Source: Rapana venosa (taxonomy: Eukaryota; Mollusca; Gastropoda; Neogastropoda; Muricidae). Taken from it: DNA of 64,000 bases. The translations under genes were made by a program, and so were the position numbers. How positions within the stretch are numbered: the first letter of the stretch is position 1; every line of letters begins with the position of its first letter. Positions 52,163 to 62,612 of this stretch are shown piece after piece. The stretch spans positions 76,184,185 to 76,248,184 of the forward strand of contig CM054134.1 of assembly GCA_028751875.1 (NCBI GenBank), read 5' to 3'. The notes beneath the pieces were generated by a model. It worked only from the letters and a program-made list of their open reading frames with translations. It searched no databases and had not been told where the DNA came from.

Positions 52163-52275
52163 ATTGCTAGGAGAAATGCAGATGGAGCAGTCTATCAATG
52201 GGCTTGGAGTGCTATGAACTGGGTAATGGGCATGTCCCTGACCTACGGCAAAGCTAAAGGCAAGAACGAAATAAG
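52163..52275 (+). CDS. Possible exon, unrecognised
   Basis: It reads IARRNADGAVYQWAWSAM then NWVMGMSLTYGKAKGKNE and ends at AAG|GTAACA, a plausible donor. Upstream is a pyrimidine-rich tract (TTTATCCCATTATTCTTTG) with AATCAAAG as a possible acceptor. It is on the same strand as the frames at 50.8-51.9 kb and may be part of the same locus. I cannot name it. Confidence 0.22.
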
Positions 52276-52399
52276 GTAACAGGACACACGACTACAAGAT
52301 TTCCGCAATCTTATGCCCATTATAAAATGAAATACAAAATGTTTTCTGGTTCAAGTTTTGTAAAGGAAAGAGGAAAACTGCTTTTACTAATATAAAAAA

Positions 52400-52682
52400 G
52401 AGGTAAAGATACTCCCATAGCCTATGCGGTCGTTGGGGAGTGAGGTGTCGGAAAACTCAAGCTTCTCTAAGGGCCAGAATCTTAATGGCTGCGCCCATCT
52501 CCTCTCCCTCGCTGCTTTACCTTCCCTAACTCTAAAGACGGCAGGCACTCATTTACAACTGGGTGAACTGGGGGACTGTACGGAAGCCGAGACGTGCGAA
52601 CGGTCGTCCTTCCCCACGCTCAACGCTGCTTAACCTAAACTTGGGGAGAGCGAGTGCTCTGACCACTGAGCTATCTGGCTTT
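52400..52682 (-). mobile_element. SINE type B, near full-length
   Basis: The minus-strand head ('GATAGCTCAGTGGTCAGAGC' near 52672) and the same body as the copy at 41588 ('GTTCGCACGTCTCGGCTTCC', 'AGTTGTAAATGAGTGCC', 'GGAGAGGAGATGGGCGCAGC'). It ends in 'GGGAGTATCTTTACC'. Confidence 0.8.
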
Positions 52683-53384
52683 TTCTAACAAAGGTTGGTA
52701 AATGAAAGGTAAATGGACCTTTTTGTTTTATAAAAAATACAGCGGTTTTTTTGTGCGACGCTTCAATGCTTTACCTCTATCCTTTCCAAAATTTCGGCGA
52801 TTTTTTTCTTTACTATTCAATTTTTAAATCCGCACATCAAACAGCTGAAAAGATTTCTTTAACACAACGGGTGCAGAAGATAACGGTGGCGATGACAAAT
52901 GCCTGTGGTATACCATTCCCTAGCACCACACACACACACACACACACACCAGACACACACAGCACACACACACACACACACACCCACTCTCTCTCTCCCT
53001 CCTCTCTCCCTCTCTCTCTCTCCAAATTCCTCTCTCTCCCTCTCTACTCTTTCTCTCCTTCCTGCTCTCATCTCTCCCTCTCCGCTCTCGCTCGCGCTCT
53101 CTGTCTCTCACTCTCCGCTCTCTCGTCTCCACCACACTGCTCTCGTCTCGCCCTCCTCCTCTTCTCTCCCTCTCTCACTCCCTCTCGCTCTCCTCCTCCC
53201 CAACCCTCATCCACCCCTCGCTCTCTCTCTCTCCCTCCTCCTTCCCCTCTCTCATTTCTCCTTCTCCCTCTCTCTCTCGCCTCATCCCCCTATCTCTCTT
53301 CTCTCTACTCATCCCCTCCCCTCCTCTCCAGCTTGAGGGGAGGATACCTGTTGTAGAGAGTTAGAATCCTGCTTGCGATACTGC
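52683..53384. repeat. (AC)n then C/T-rich low complexity
   Basis: (AC)n lies at 52927-52982 and pyrimidine-rich CTCTCC-type DNA at 52986-53330. Ser/Leu/Pro and Arg/Glu frames here are artefacts. 52690-52920 is unique with no gene. Confidence 0.75.
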
Positions 53385-53522
53385 TGACTGGGGGTTGGGT
53401 CGCGTTCACGTGGACATTTTACCCTCTGGAGTTAACACCAGTGCCACTCCACTCCTCCAAAAAGTTCTTCGTGATGCGCTATAAACTGAAGTCCCCGTGG
53501 CGAAGGCACGCAGACCATCCTT
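53385..53522 (+). mobile_element. SINE type A, eroded 5' half
   Basis: 'CTCTGGAGTTAACACCAGTG', 'CACTCCACTCCTCCAAAAAG' and a damaged core 'GATGCGCTATAAACTGAAG' identify it. Several single-base gaps distinguish it from copies in the first 50 kb. Confidence 0.6.
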
Positions 53523-53945
53523 ACTCTAAAAACCTACCCCATCCCTCCCACCAACGGCGCCAAGAAGGGGGAGAACATATTTGAGTCAACAAACCACATG
53601 TGTCAGCTTACAACCATTATTATCTTCCTGCTAAGTGTGTCCGGATTGAGGGGTGCCAGGGGATAGGGTATGAGGTAAGCCAAGTGCGAGTGTTTATTTG
53701 CCACAAGCAAGCAAGGGTTTTCTTCAAGCTGTTCGGTCTGAGGGATCAAGTGGAGCCACGGAACTACTCTTGGTAGACCACCGGTGTGTAATCTTAAGAC
53801 GTACAGGGGACCCTCTCTCGCCACCTCACTTCGCAAAGTACGAACACCTCCCCCGACCAGTAGCCCGCGTGAACGTCTGATCCCGAGTGCCAAATTATAC
53901 GTCCCCCTACACACAGGTGTAACTATCTTTTTCCGAGCCCTTCCG
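53523..53945. other. Unique, no gene accepted
   Basis: Open frames of 60-100 codons on both strands overlap each other. None has a recognisable domain or splice pair. Confidence 0.45.
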
Positions 53946-54082
53946 AAAAGTCTTTCGAATAAGACTGTAAACTGAGGTGCGAAAGAGATGACTACTCTTC
54001 ACAAAAAACCGCATGCACACGGAGACTGGCTTTTTAATTAAAAAAAAAAGCACTTGGTAAGTGCTTATTCCATTATGGTCAA
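53946..54082 (+). mobile_element. SINE type A, internally deleted
   Basis: 'AGACTGTAAACTGAGG' is joined directly to 'AACCGCATGCACACGGAGAC' and the hairpin AAGCACTTGGTAAGTGCTT, so about 90 bp of body are missing. Confidence 0.7.
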
Positions 54083-55054
54083 GATTGAAGCAATTTCAAG
54101 CTGGAAGCATTTTTGAGCAAGTTGCCTTAACTGTTTTGCTGTCGCCATGAAAACGGAGACACTTTTGAACAAGGCCCATCCATTTTTTTTAAAAAGAGTC
54201 CAAAATAAACGGTATAAGAAAAATAGCCAGCCCCTTTTTTTTCTATCTCACGGCTTCAACCCGACCCCTCCTTAGCATCCCTTTTTTTTTCTCCTTCCTT
54301 ACCTCTTCCATCCAACCGTGGGTACCTCTCCCCACAACACACACCCCGCACGCACGCACACAAACACACGCTCGCACCACACAAACACACGCGAACATCA
54401 CGCGCACGCACACACGCACACACACACACACACGCACACGCACACACACGAAGCACACGCACACACACGAAACGCACGCACATTCACACGCAACACACGA
54501 AACGCGCGCGCGCGCGCACACACACACACACACTACGCACAGCACTGCGCCACACACTCACAAATGCACACAGAACAACACAGAGAGACAGACAGACAAC
54601 AGAGAGAGAGAAACAGAGATAGACAGACAGACAGAGAAAAAGCGTGTAATTAGTATACCACACTGGTAAAAATTCATCACTCAGTTTTGTTAACAATACC
54701 CCGAACTCGTTACCAATTTTGCTTCATCCAAAAAAAATTATCTATCATCCGACTTGATATACTACTCTCTCGGATTTCCAAATGAATCCACAGAAAACTC
54801 AAAGTTAAACCTACTCTTTCGGATTGTTGCAAAAGAACAATCCTGGTAAGTTAATCTCATTACCAGATCCTTTGTAACATCTTTCCGGGATGTTTTTTTT
54901 TTAAACTCCGGCCAAAATCATCGGACTATTTCATTGTCCTTATTTTCCAAGTTTCGATTTCTGTGGTCCTCCGACACGCTGAGTTTCCCAACGCTTGCTG
55001 CATAATTTAAGAACCATAAGATACCTATTTTCTATCTAAAAAAAAATCCCCGAT
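54083..55054. other. Intergenic with (AC)n, no gene
   Basis: AC/GC arrays occupy 54342-54545 and (CAGA)n 54585-54640. 54083-54340 and 54660-55050 are unique. A short echo 'ACTACTCTCTCGGATTTCC'/'CTACTCTTTCGGATTGTTG' occurs at 54760 and 54810. No frame is convincing. Confidence 0.55.
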
Positions 55055-55375
55055 GGGGGGGTGGGGGGGGGGTGTGGAGGGGAGGGCGTCAGTGTAAATC
55101 AGCATCCCCCTTTCTAAAATCGTCAAAGAATTTTCACTCTTTTTCCCTATCCCACTCATTGTTTCTGCCTTGTTCCTTTTCTTCATGTCATCCCCTTTAT
55201 ATTTTTTCTTCCTTAGTCCATTTTTCCAGCCTTTTCAGAAAGGATTAAAAGATAACAGTTGTCTCCCATGCAGAAGTAGGGATTGTGCTGGACCCGATTT
55301 GCAGGCGCTGACGTCAGCGCAACGCAATTTTCACCAAAAAACTCACATAGTTCTGTCTGAGCTTTTTAGAAGAAG
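55055..55375 (+). mobile_element. SINE type E, diverged
   Basis: 'CGTCAGTGTAAATCAGCATC', 'CATTGTTTCTGCCTTGTTCC', 'CCCATGCAGAAGTAGG' and 'TCAGCGCAACGCAATTTTCA', with a tail ending AGAAGAAGAAATT. Confidence 0.7.
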
Positions 55376-55833
55376 AAATTAATATAAAGCATTTTTGAGG
55401 ATAGATTTATCGTGAAGGGTATTTTCCTAATCGTTTGGTTTGATTCTGCTGAGACAGCAAAAATGTTTGCTAGTCCCGCAAGACGTATGAAGACAAAAAG
55501 TTCTTTGAGAAGTAACCAATAACTTGGATTCTTTTTTTTTTTTAATGCAATCCGATCCATTCTTGTCCTGTTCCTCGTTAACCGTTACCTGTAGTCTGGA
55601 ACTGGTCACTTCAGGCCGTTGCGCTGCTTGGTACTTTGGTTCGGCACCAGAACCCCTGAAAAAAGCAACAACAACCAACCTTAGCAATCCGCAAAGTTTA
55701 CATGATCAAACATATCAATTCAGTCACATAAAAATGTATCAATGCTATCTAAACAACCAACCAACCCCCAACTCCCCAAATCCATGCGCATATGAGCACG
55801 TTTATGGTTCCTAAAGAGTGGGGGGGGGGGGGG
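55376..55833. other. Unique, no gene accepted
   Basis: AT-rich, with a 96-codon plus frame that shows no family signature. A G run at 55820-55832 precedes the next SINE head. Confidence 0.45.
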
Positions 55834-55925
55834 GATAGCCTAGTGGTTAGAACATTGCGCTCGCAAAAAACATAAAAGCACACGAGTGCTTATTCCATTA
55901 TTTGCAAAATAAAGGATTATTTTTA
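55834..55925 (+). mobile_element. SINE type A mini-copy: head fused to tail
   Basis: The A-box region 'GATAGCCTAGTGGTTAGAAC' and 'ATTGCGCTCGCA' are followed directly by 'AAAAGCACACGAGTGCTTATT' (hairpin plus tail). The B box and the entire body are gone, leaving about 90 bp of the roughly 330-bp element. Confidence 0.75.
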
Positions 55926-55963
55926 AAAAACCCAAAATTTCGAAAGCTATATTTAGTGGGGCG

Positions 55964-56470
55964 GGATTGCCTGGAGGTTTGAGCATTGCCCTTGTGATCT
56001 TACGGCCCGGATCGAACCTCTACTAATGTATGCTTTTAAGAGGAATCCCACCTCCCCGCCCCGTTATCAGTAAGGCATTTGCACTCATGTAACAGTTATT
56101 GTCTGAGCGTTCAAGAAGTATCCATTCCATTGGCCTTAAGATCCCTCAGATTGAGACTATATAAACGTGGTCTTGTGTCCGAAAGCGCGCAGAAAACATC
56201 TTGCACACTCGTTAAAACCCATTTCGCTTTTCGAAAGAGTAGGCCTTTGCATGATGGTAGGAAGGATGACAAAATTTCAAACAGAAAAAGAAATGCGCGT
56301 GCACGCTGGTATCGTATTTTAACCACGCAGAACATCTTGCGTGCACGTTAAAACCTTCTGTCTGCATTTTCGGATAAGAGTAGCATTGTGTTGTTGTGGA
56401 ACGGAGGACAAATTTACACAACAGCATACAACACTTACTGGGATGTAAGAAACAATGAATTCTTATTCTT
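55964..56470 (+). mobile_element. SINE type A, rearranged, with duplicated mid-section
   Basis: Head ('GGATTGCCTGGAGGTTTGAG', 'ATTGCCCTTGTGATC'), a roughly 100-bp interruption that includes type E-like sequence ('CCTCCCCGCC', 'TAACAGTTATTGTCTGAGCG'), then the core. The 'CATCTTGCACACTCGTTAAA' block and the 'AGAACATCTTGCGTGCACGT' block both occur (56200 and 56330), so the middle of the element is present twice. Confidence 0.6.
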
Positions 56471-56767
56471 TTGCCTTGCGTAATGAAAAAAAAATTAAAA
56501 AAAATAATGTGGATCAACATTGTCCTAAAGTTGATTGAAAGTAAAAAAACCAGTGCATAAGCAAAATCCCACCATTTATGAACCTCCAAGCTCTAGCCGC
56601 CGAACGAAATTTTAAAAAAAGAAGAAAAAAAGACTACGTCATTTATGGCGTATTCAGAACTATGACACGGAAATGGAAATAGCACTCACCAAGAAAATAA
56701 AGCCTCTTGGTAAAAAGACCACAAAATGTTTTCAGTGGATATCCAGGTGAGCCTATATTTTCTATTA
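56471..56767. other. Type F tail echo, otherwise no gene
   Basis: 56540-56612 ('CAGTGCATAAGCAAAATCCC', 'TGAACCTCCAAGCTCTAGCC', 'GCCGAACGAAATTTT') is an eroded type F 3' end. The rest is AT-rich. Confidence 0.5.
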
Positions 56768-57155
56768 GTGGATCGTGGTCTACAGGTAATGACCTGCCCT
56801 AAAAGCCAGAATTCTGACTGAGGGTGTTCATCCCTGTATTGGTGCCCGAAACTTATACCTGCAATTGGTATACCCTAGTGGTCGTGTCTGGTACTATTCT
56901 ATCGGATGAGATGATAGACCAAGGTCTTGTGTGCCCACGCTATTAGCGCTCGTAAAAGAACCCACGGCACAAAAGAGTGTCACCTGGCAAAATTTTGTAG
57001 GAAACGCCACACAGATATGGCAAACTAACAATATGCATACAGGAAAAGTAAAAAAGAGGTGGCTTGCTCTTGTTGCGACGCATTCTCCCTGGGTAGATCA
57101 CCAATTTCAGGCAGAGAAATATTTTATTACTTGAAGTGGTAACAATACAATTTAA
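56768..57155 (+). mobile_element. SINE type C, near full-length
   Basis: The head 'GGATCGTGGTCTACAGGTAA', 'GATGAGATGATAGACCAAGG', 'AAAGAACCCACGGCACAAAA', 'CCTGGCAAAATTTTGTAGG', 'GAGGTGGCTTGCTCTTG', 'CATTCTCCCTGGGTAGATCA' and 'CAGGCAGAGAAATATT'. It is uninterrupted, unlike the copy in CFAP44 intron 1, and gives the reference layout for the family here. Confidence 0.8.
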
Positions 57156-57477
57156 CATTCAACACCACACTACTATTAGTTTTTTCGAACACATATTTTT
57201 AATTTTCCTAGGTGGTTAATTTCCATGTCAATATCTAAGAATATAAAGAAATATTTTTGCACTTGACTTTATGCCATTCCTTATGCTCCCAACACATTTG
57301 CAAACTTTATACTAAAACCGAATGTTTGCCAATTAAGCCAGTAATTTTTATCGAAAGTACACTTTTTTTGGTGAATTCGATAGAAAAATTGCTAAAGAGA
57401 ACATGTGTAATTTTGTCCCATGAACTGCAGATTTAGGGTCTCCCAGATATATCTCTACAGTACTTGATGAATTAACT
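57156..57477. other. AT-rich, no gene seen
   Basis: No frame or repeat of note. Confidence 0.5.
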
Positions 57478-57717
57478 TCTCCTCCTTCGGAAGAGACTAT
57501 TAAAAGGTGTCACTGTGTGCAAACCACGCAAAAACATCTTGCCCTAACACATTAAAGCCTACATTCCCTTTTTCGGAAGAGTAGTTTCATTGTGTACTGG
57601 TAGGAACGGATGACAACATTTGGACAAAACTGCATACACACGTGGTGCAGAAGTAAAAAAAAGAAAGCACACATTATTCCCATTTAATCCTCGAAATAAT
57701 AGAATATAAAATTAGGA
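57478..57717 (+). mobile_element. SINE type A, eroded, 5'-truncated
   Basis: 'CTCCTTCGGAAGAGACTATT', 'CATCTTGCCCTAACACATTA', 'TTTCATTGTGTACTGG' and 'CTGCATACACACGTGGTGCA', then a damaged hairpin and a 'CCTCGAAATAATAGAATAT' tail. It has many small indels. Confidence 0.7.
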
Positions 57718-57989
57718 ATATTTTCATAATTTTTTTAGTGACAAAATAAGATGCAGACTTGCCAATGCTTTTGATTCATTTTGTTACATATGGCATTGTA
57801 AAAACACAAAAAATTCACACCATCTACAGCTTACAGTATCACCAATACATTTTAAAAAACGGAATCTAAAAAATTTAGAACATGTTAGGGGCAAAACAAA
57901 CTCTCTCACCTTGGAGAGAGAGCCTTGAAGCTCTAACAAGATGAACCAAGAAAAAAAATGTGTGTGCTACATACATTTATGAGATTGTG
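57718..57989. other. AT-rich, no gene seen
   Basis: Leads into the satellite that begins near 57990. No supported feature. Confidence 0.45.
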
Positions 57990-59850
57990 GGATACATGCT
58001 ACCGGCGACAATGTTGCTCTTGATGGCTGCTCCGACGACGATGTCCTCCCATGATGATGTGCATGATAACTGGCTGCAACGATGTTTGTACTTGATACTG
58101 CTCCGACAGATGTTGCTCTTTATACGTTTCCGACACGATTTCTTAGATACTGCTGCAGACATGATGTATCTTGACACTGCTGCGACGATGTGTTCTCAGA
58201 TACTATGGCGACGATGTTGCGACGATGTTCCAGATCTACTGTTCCGACGACGAGTTCCTTTGATACTGTTCCGACGATTTGCGCTAGATACTGGCTTGCC
58301 CAACGACAAATTTGCGCTAGATGCTGCTCTGGGATGAATTAGCTCTAGAACTGCTCCAACTGATGCGACATTTGCACATGATACTGCCCAACGATGTGCA
58401 CGATGTTGCACTTAAACTGCTCCCAACGATGTTCTACGAGGTTGGCACTTGATACTGCTCCGACATGTTAGCACCTTGATACTTTGCTCCGGGCCGACGT
58501 TGTTCTTTCTTGATGCGCTCCGACGATGATGTTGGCTGCCTTAGAAATGCTGCTCCGAACACGATGATGTTTCTTGATACTGCATCCGACGAACGATGTT
58601 TGTTCTTTGATGCTGCTTCCAACGAGCAATTGTTGCCTGTTGATACTGCTCCGATGAACGATGTTCGCTTATACTGCTCCAACGACGATTGTGTATGCTG
58701 CTCCGGCGACGATGTTGCGCTTGAACTGCTCCGACAACGATTTGACGATTTGATGCTTATCTGCTCCGACGACTATGTTAATTGCTGCTCCGAGCGACGA
58801 TGTTCCGCTTGAAACTGCTCCGAAGACGATGTAGTGACGATGTTGCGCGTTGATGCTGCTCCGAACGATACGATGTTTGCGCTTGTTGCTGCTTCGCGAC
58901 GATGTTGCGCTTGATGCTGCTCCGAACGACGATGTTATGCGACGATTTTTGCGCTTGAATGCTTCTCCAACGACGATGTTTGCGCTTGGATGCTGCTCTT
59001 CCGACGAACGATGTTGGCTTGAATGCTGCTGCCAACCGACGACGATGTTGCAGACGATGGTTGCGCCTTGATGCTGTCTTCCGACGACGATGTTGCGCTT
59101 GATGCTGCACCAACGACGATGTTGCGCTTGATGCTGCTTCCCGAGACGAAATGATTGCGACATGTTGTTGCGCTTGATTCAGCCATCCGTGACGAAGTTG
59201 AGCTTGATTACTGCTCCAACGCTAATGTTGGACGATGTTTGCCTTGATGCGCTGCTCCTTGACGGACGATGTTGTTGTTGATGCAGCTCTGGCGACGATG
59301 TTGCGCTTGATGTGCTCCACGACAGATGTTTGCGCTTGAAACTGGATCCTGCACGACTTGCGCATGATACTGATCCGGACACATGTTGTGACGATGTTGC
59401 GCTGATGCTGCTCCGACACGATGTTGCTGCTTCTCCGACGACGATGTTTGCTGACATGATGCTGCTTCCACGACGAATTGCCGCTTGATACTGAACCACG
59501 ACGACGTTTGCGCTTGATACTGAGTCCGACGACGACGTTTGCGGGTTGGATGCTTCTCCGACGACGGATGTTCGCTTGAATGCTGCTTCCGCGACAATGT
59601 TGCGACGATGTAGTGGCTTGGTGCTGTCTCCGCGACGAAGTAGCGCTTGACGAGCCGCTCCGACGACAATGTTGCGCTTGATGCTCGCTCCGACGACGAA
59701 TATTGCGCTTGATACTGCTTCCGGCCACGATGTTTGCCGGAACGATGTTGCCATATGCTGCTTCCAACGATGATGGTTGCGCTTATAAGCTGCTCCCAAC
59801 GACGATGTTGCGTTATACTGCCTCCGGCGACTTACCTTTCTTGAATACGC
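57990..59850. repeat. Satellite of about 30-bp unit, GCTCCGACGACGATGTTGCG type
   Basis: About 60 imperfect units of 27-33 bp, consensus 'GATGCTGCTCCGACGACGAT' followed by 'GTTGCGCTT'. Units are most alike between about 58650 and 59780 and more diverged at both ends. Single-base insertions and deletions are very common. The minus strand gives overlapping frames with a SSIKRNIVVGAA-like 10-residue period, but they are broken every 50-200 codons. No other copy is in the window. Local composition is richer in CpG than its surroundings. Confidence 0.9.
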
Positions 59851-60184
59851 TATGTCGTTTATGCTAGCTATTTATGCTTGATGCAGGCTCTTGATGCGTT
59901 GATGCTCGCTCTTGATATGCGTTGATAGAAACTGTGAGAAGACACAAGCCCAAACTGAGATACGATCCCCATGACAACTGTCGACAAACCAATGCCTAAA
60001 CTTCTGTTCTGAGTAATCGGATCAAAAGAAGAGACCCAGAAGGAAGAGAATGTGCTTGAAGAGACCATGTTTGGGGCGTGATGTGTCCCCTTCCCCTCAT
60101 GATCACTGATGCGAGGGTAGGCAGCCTGTGCCGTTTCAGGAACACCCACATCCTACTGACGGTAGTTTTCAGCAAATTAACTTG
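59851..60184. other. Satellite edge and unique DNA, no gene
   Basis: 59850-59930 repeats 'CTTGATGCGTTGATGC'-like pieces, a different short unit. The rest is unique. Confidence 0.45.
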
Positions 60185-60348
60185 GTACCGACATCGCATA
60201 GCCGTCGGTAACGCGTCGAAGTCTAGATGCACTGGCCCTGACACGTCAGAAGTGCGTGTAGCGGCAGTGCAGCGCAACTTTTCACTCCTAGGACAGGCAT
60301 CAGTAGTTGTGTCTGAGTGGTGTTTTGAAGAAGAGAAAAAGAAGACAG
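60185..60348 (+). mobile_element. SINE type E, 3' fragment
   Basis: 'GATGCACTGGCCCTGACACG', 'GCAGTGCAGCGCAACTTTTC' and 'AGTAGTTGTGTCTGAG', with a tail GAAGAAGAGAAAAAGAAG. It is the most diverged E copy in the window. Confidence 0.6.
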
Positions 60349-60734
60349 TTTTAGGTGAAATGTCCGAGGGCGATGTCTTGTCGCTCAAGTCCCCTAATAA
60401 GAGATTGAGAAGGGGAGGTGTAATGCGCCACCTCAGATACCTAAGCCCACCCAAACTCCTCCTACTCTCGCTGTTCATCCAGTAAAGGGACGGACGGGGG
60501 CCGTGTGGGAATGTTCTAGAACCCTTGGGCAAACGAACCATGCAGTGTAGTCACTAAGGTCTGCCCTACAGGATTCGGTGAAAGCACTATTCTCTTAATA
60601 TCCCATTCTAAACCCTTCAATCCCCAAACATCTGACATCTGTCTACGAGTCCAGGGATCTCTTGGACTATGTTCTGTTCTGGGTCATAACGCTCCAACAA
60701 CGTGGCCGTGCATCTTCAAATTTTTGTTGAGAAT
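60349..60734. other. Unique, no gene accepted
   Basis: Overlapping frames on both strands (up to about 180 codons on minus) extend out of the E element and have no recognisable domain. Confidence 0.4.
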
Positions 60735-60993
60735 ATTATGACACTGGTGAAGATCTGTGAAAAGACCATGACTTATTTGCCGTCTCCATGATCTCTGGTG
60801 AGATAGGGTCACGATCACTGGGTGAAGATCTGGTGACAAAGATCAATGAATGGAATCTTCATTATCTCTGGTGAAGAAGGAAGAACGATCACAGGGTGAA
60901 GATCTGGTGACAAAGACCATAATGGGCGTCTTTTCTCATATCTCTGGTAGGAGGCTGACGATCATTCGGGGAAGATTCTGCTGACAAAGACCA
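60735..60993 (+). repeat. Tandem repeat, about 65-75 bp unit, 3-4 copies
   Basis: Each unit has 'ATCTCTGGTGA', then 'ACGATCAC(A/T)GGGTGAAG', then 'ATCTGGTGACAAAGACCA'. Units differ by several substitutions and small indels. Confidence 0.8.
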
Positions 60994-61091
60994 AGAACAC
61001 CAACAAACCAATACATAGTCTACATAACTTTTTTCACCCCAAAAATAAAATCAGACGACAAAAACAAGAGCGGGAAGAACCTTAGTGGTTC

Positions 61092-61560
61092 AAGTGCTTC
61101 ACTTGTGATTGACGACCGGGTTCTAGCCACCACACGAGGGCCCTGTTTGAGGGTACTTTTCCCTTTATTCCAACATCAGTTACCTATTTCCCCCCCAGCC
61201 AAGTAAGAAGCATCATCGAGCGGGTTACCAGTTGGATGGGTGACCGTTTGCGCACAGTCTCCAGTCCAGTTTCCCAGTTACCCCACAAGTAAATGCGGGT
61301 ACCCCACCTGCCTCTTTAGGGTCAGGGAAGGTAAAGCAGCGAGGGAGAGGAGATGGGCGCCGCCCTCAATATGCTGGCCCACTTGGGACACCTTTACAGT
61401 TACCTTACCTACTCCACTCCTCGAAAAGTCCTTGGTCCCGTGTGCGAACGCACGAAGAACATCTGGCGCACACATTAAAACTTATTCCTTTCAAAAGAGT
61501 AGGCGAATTTGTGCTGGTAGGGATGGATGACACAATCTCAAAAACACATGCACATGGCCT
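61092..61560 (+). mobile_element. SINE type A interrupted by a type B SINE
   Basis: The head ('AACCTTAGTGGTTCAAGTGC', 'GACGACCGGGTTCTAGCC') and linker end near 61190. 61193-61412 is a type B element in plus orientation ('GGTGACCGTTTGCGCACAGT', 'GAGAGGAGATGGGCGCCGCC', 'GGGACACCTTTACAGTTACC'). Type A resumes at 61413 ('CTCCACTCCTCGAAAAGTCC', 'CATCTGGCGCACACATTAAA'). 61565-61680 adds a type F-like 3' end ('GTCAGAATGCGGCTACCTTA'). Confidence 0.75.
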
Positions 61561-61715
61561 TTTTACACAGCATCCCTGAAGTCAGAATGCGGCTACCTTA
61601 ATGGTGCGCAAAAAATGGTCGCATACGCAAAATCTCGCCGATGATGAACTTCGGAGCATTTCCGAGCAACGAAAAGGAAAAAAAAAAGACTGCATAATTT
61701 TCTGAGACGAGTTAC

Positions 61716-61845
61716 CGTAAACTTTAGCTCCAGAGAAAAACTTCCTCGTAGACGGTACCAACCATGGCCCGAACCTGTATTATGAAATCCCTCAAGATGC
61801 CAAGTCAGTCGCCCTAACCACTGAGCTCCGCTCCTCCCCCCTAAA
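61716..61845 (-). mobile_element. SINE type A, 5' half only
   Basis: Minus-strand head ('GAGCTCAGTGGTTAGGGCGA' near 61831) through 'GGGCCATGGTTGGTACCG' to 'TCTGGAGCTAAAGTTTACGG'. It faces the preceding plus-strand copy tail to tail. Confidence 0.65.
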
Positions 61846-62059
61846 ATGTTTATCAATTTCAGAAACAACTCGGCATAATACGCAATTGTTACAGGGCAAC
61901 TGCAAAGATAGTAGCGAAAGCTGAGGTACATTGCGCTAACTTGTTTTATAATGAGCTACCTTTCAATCAAATTAGAAATGATCACCTGAAGCGGCGTTAA
62001 ACTTATTGTGATCTTAGTAATACATAATTCATAAGGGGGGGGGGGGGGGGAGGGAGGTT
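61846..62059. repeat. Duplicated spacer, copy 1
   Basis: 'ACGCAATTGTTACAGGGCAA', 'AAGATAGTAGCGAAAGCTGA', 'CTACCTTTCAATCAAATTAG' and 'TAATACATAATTCATAA' recur, diverged, at 62665-62745 and 63083-63175. The spacer ends in a G run that abuts a type A head. Confidence 0.7.
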
Positions 62060-62494
62060 AAGCCTAGTGGTTAGAGCGTTGCGCTCACGAAGTAACGGCC
62101 CGTGTTCGAGCCACCACTGAGGCACTCGTTCAAGTTGATTTTTTCCCGAGTTATTAGTACTGCTCTAAGGCCCCCCCCCCCCCCCTTCCTCTTCCTGAAT
62201 AGTCCGGACGAGATTATAAACCGAGGTCCCCTGTGTGAACGCGCGCGGAACATCTTACGCACACGTTAAAACCCGTTACGCCTTTTGGAAGAGTAGGTCA
62301 TTCGGGCTACGCTGGTAAGAACGGATGATAAAAATAGACTAAAAAGACGCGTGCACACTAGTTTTGCGCTTAGACATCAGCCCCGAAGTCAGAAAGCGGC
62401 TGCCTTAACGCTGGGCAAAAACGGTCGTCACTCAACAATCTGACCTTTGGTGAGCACTCGGAGCTGTAGCGGAGGAAACGAACGAAAAAAGTTC
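62060..62494 (+). mobile_element. SINE type A with type F-like 3' end
   Basis: Full head ('AAGCCTAGTGGTTAGAGCGT', 'GTGTTCGAGCCACC'), body with a C-run expansion (62171-62185), and core 'GACGAGATTATAAACCGAGG'. Instead of the usual hairpin tail it continues 'GAAGTCAGAAAGCGGCTGCC' to 'GGAGGAAACGAACG', the type F ending. Confidence 0.75.
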
Positions 62495-62612
62495 TGGCTC
62501 CAGGTGAAAATTCATCTTAGGTGGCTTGGCCAAGGCCCCACCCAACCTATGCTGTGAAATTTCTCTATATAAAAAATTACAGCGTCGGTCACTTTGACCA
62601 CTGATCTCTGCC
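62495..62612 (-). mobile_element. SINE type A, 5' half only
   Basis: Minus-strand head and linker ('TTTCACAGCATAGGTTGGGT', 'GGCCTTGGCCAAGCCACCTA', 'TGAATTTTCACCTGGAGCCA'), the same arrangement as 61716-61845. Confidence 0.6.

Noticed and set aside
57960..59800. Several 70-206 codon frames over the satellite
   Set aside because: Overlapping frames shift with every unit indel, and the apparent SSIKRNIVVGA repeat exists in more than one frame and is broken repeatedly.
60000..60540. 181-codon minus frame
   Set aside because: It overlaps a SINE E fragment, shares the interval with an open plus frame, and shows no family signature.
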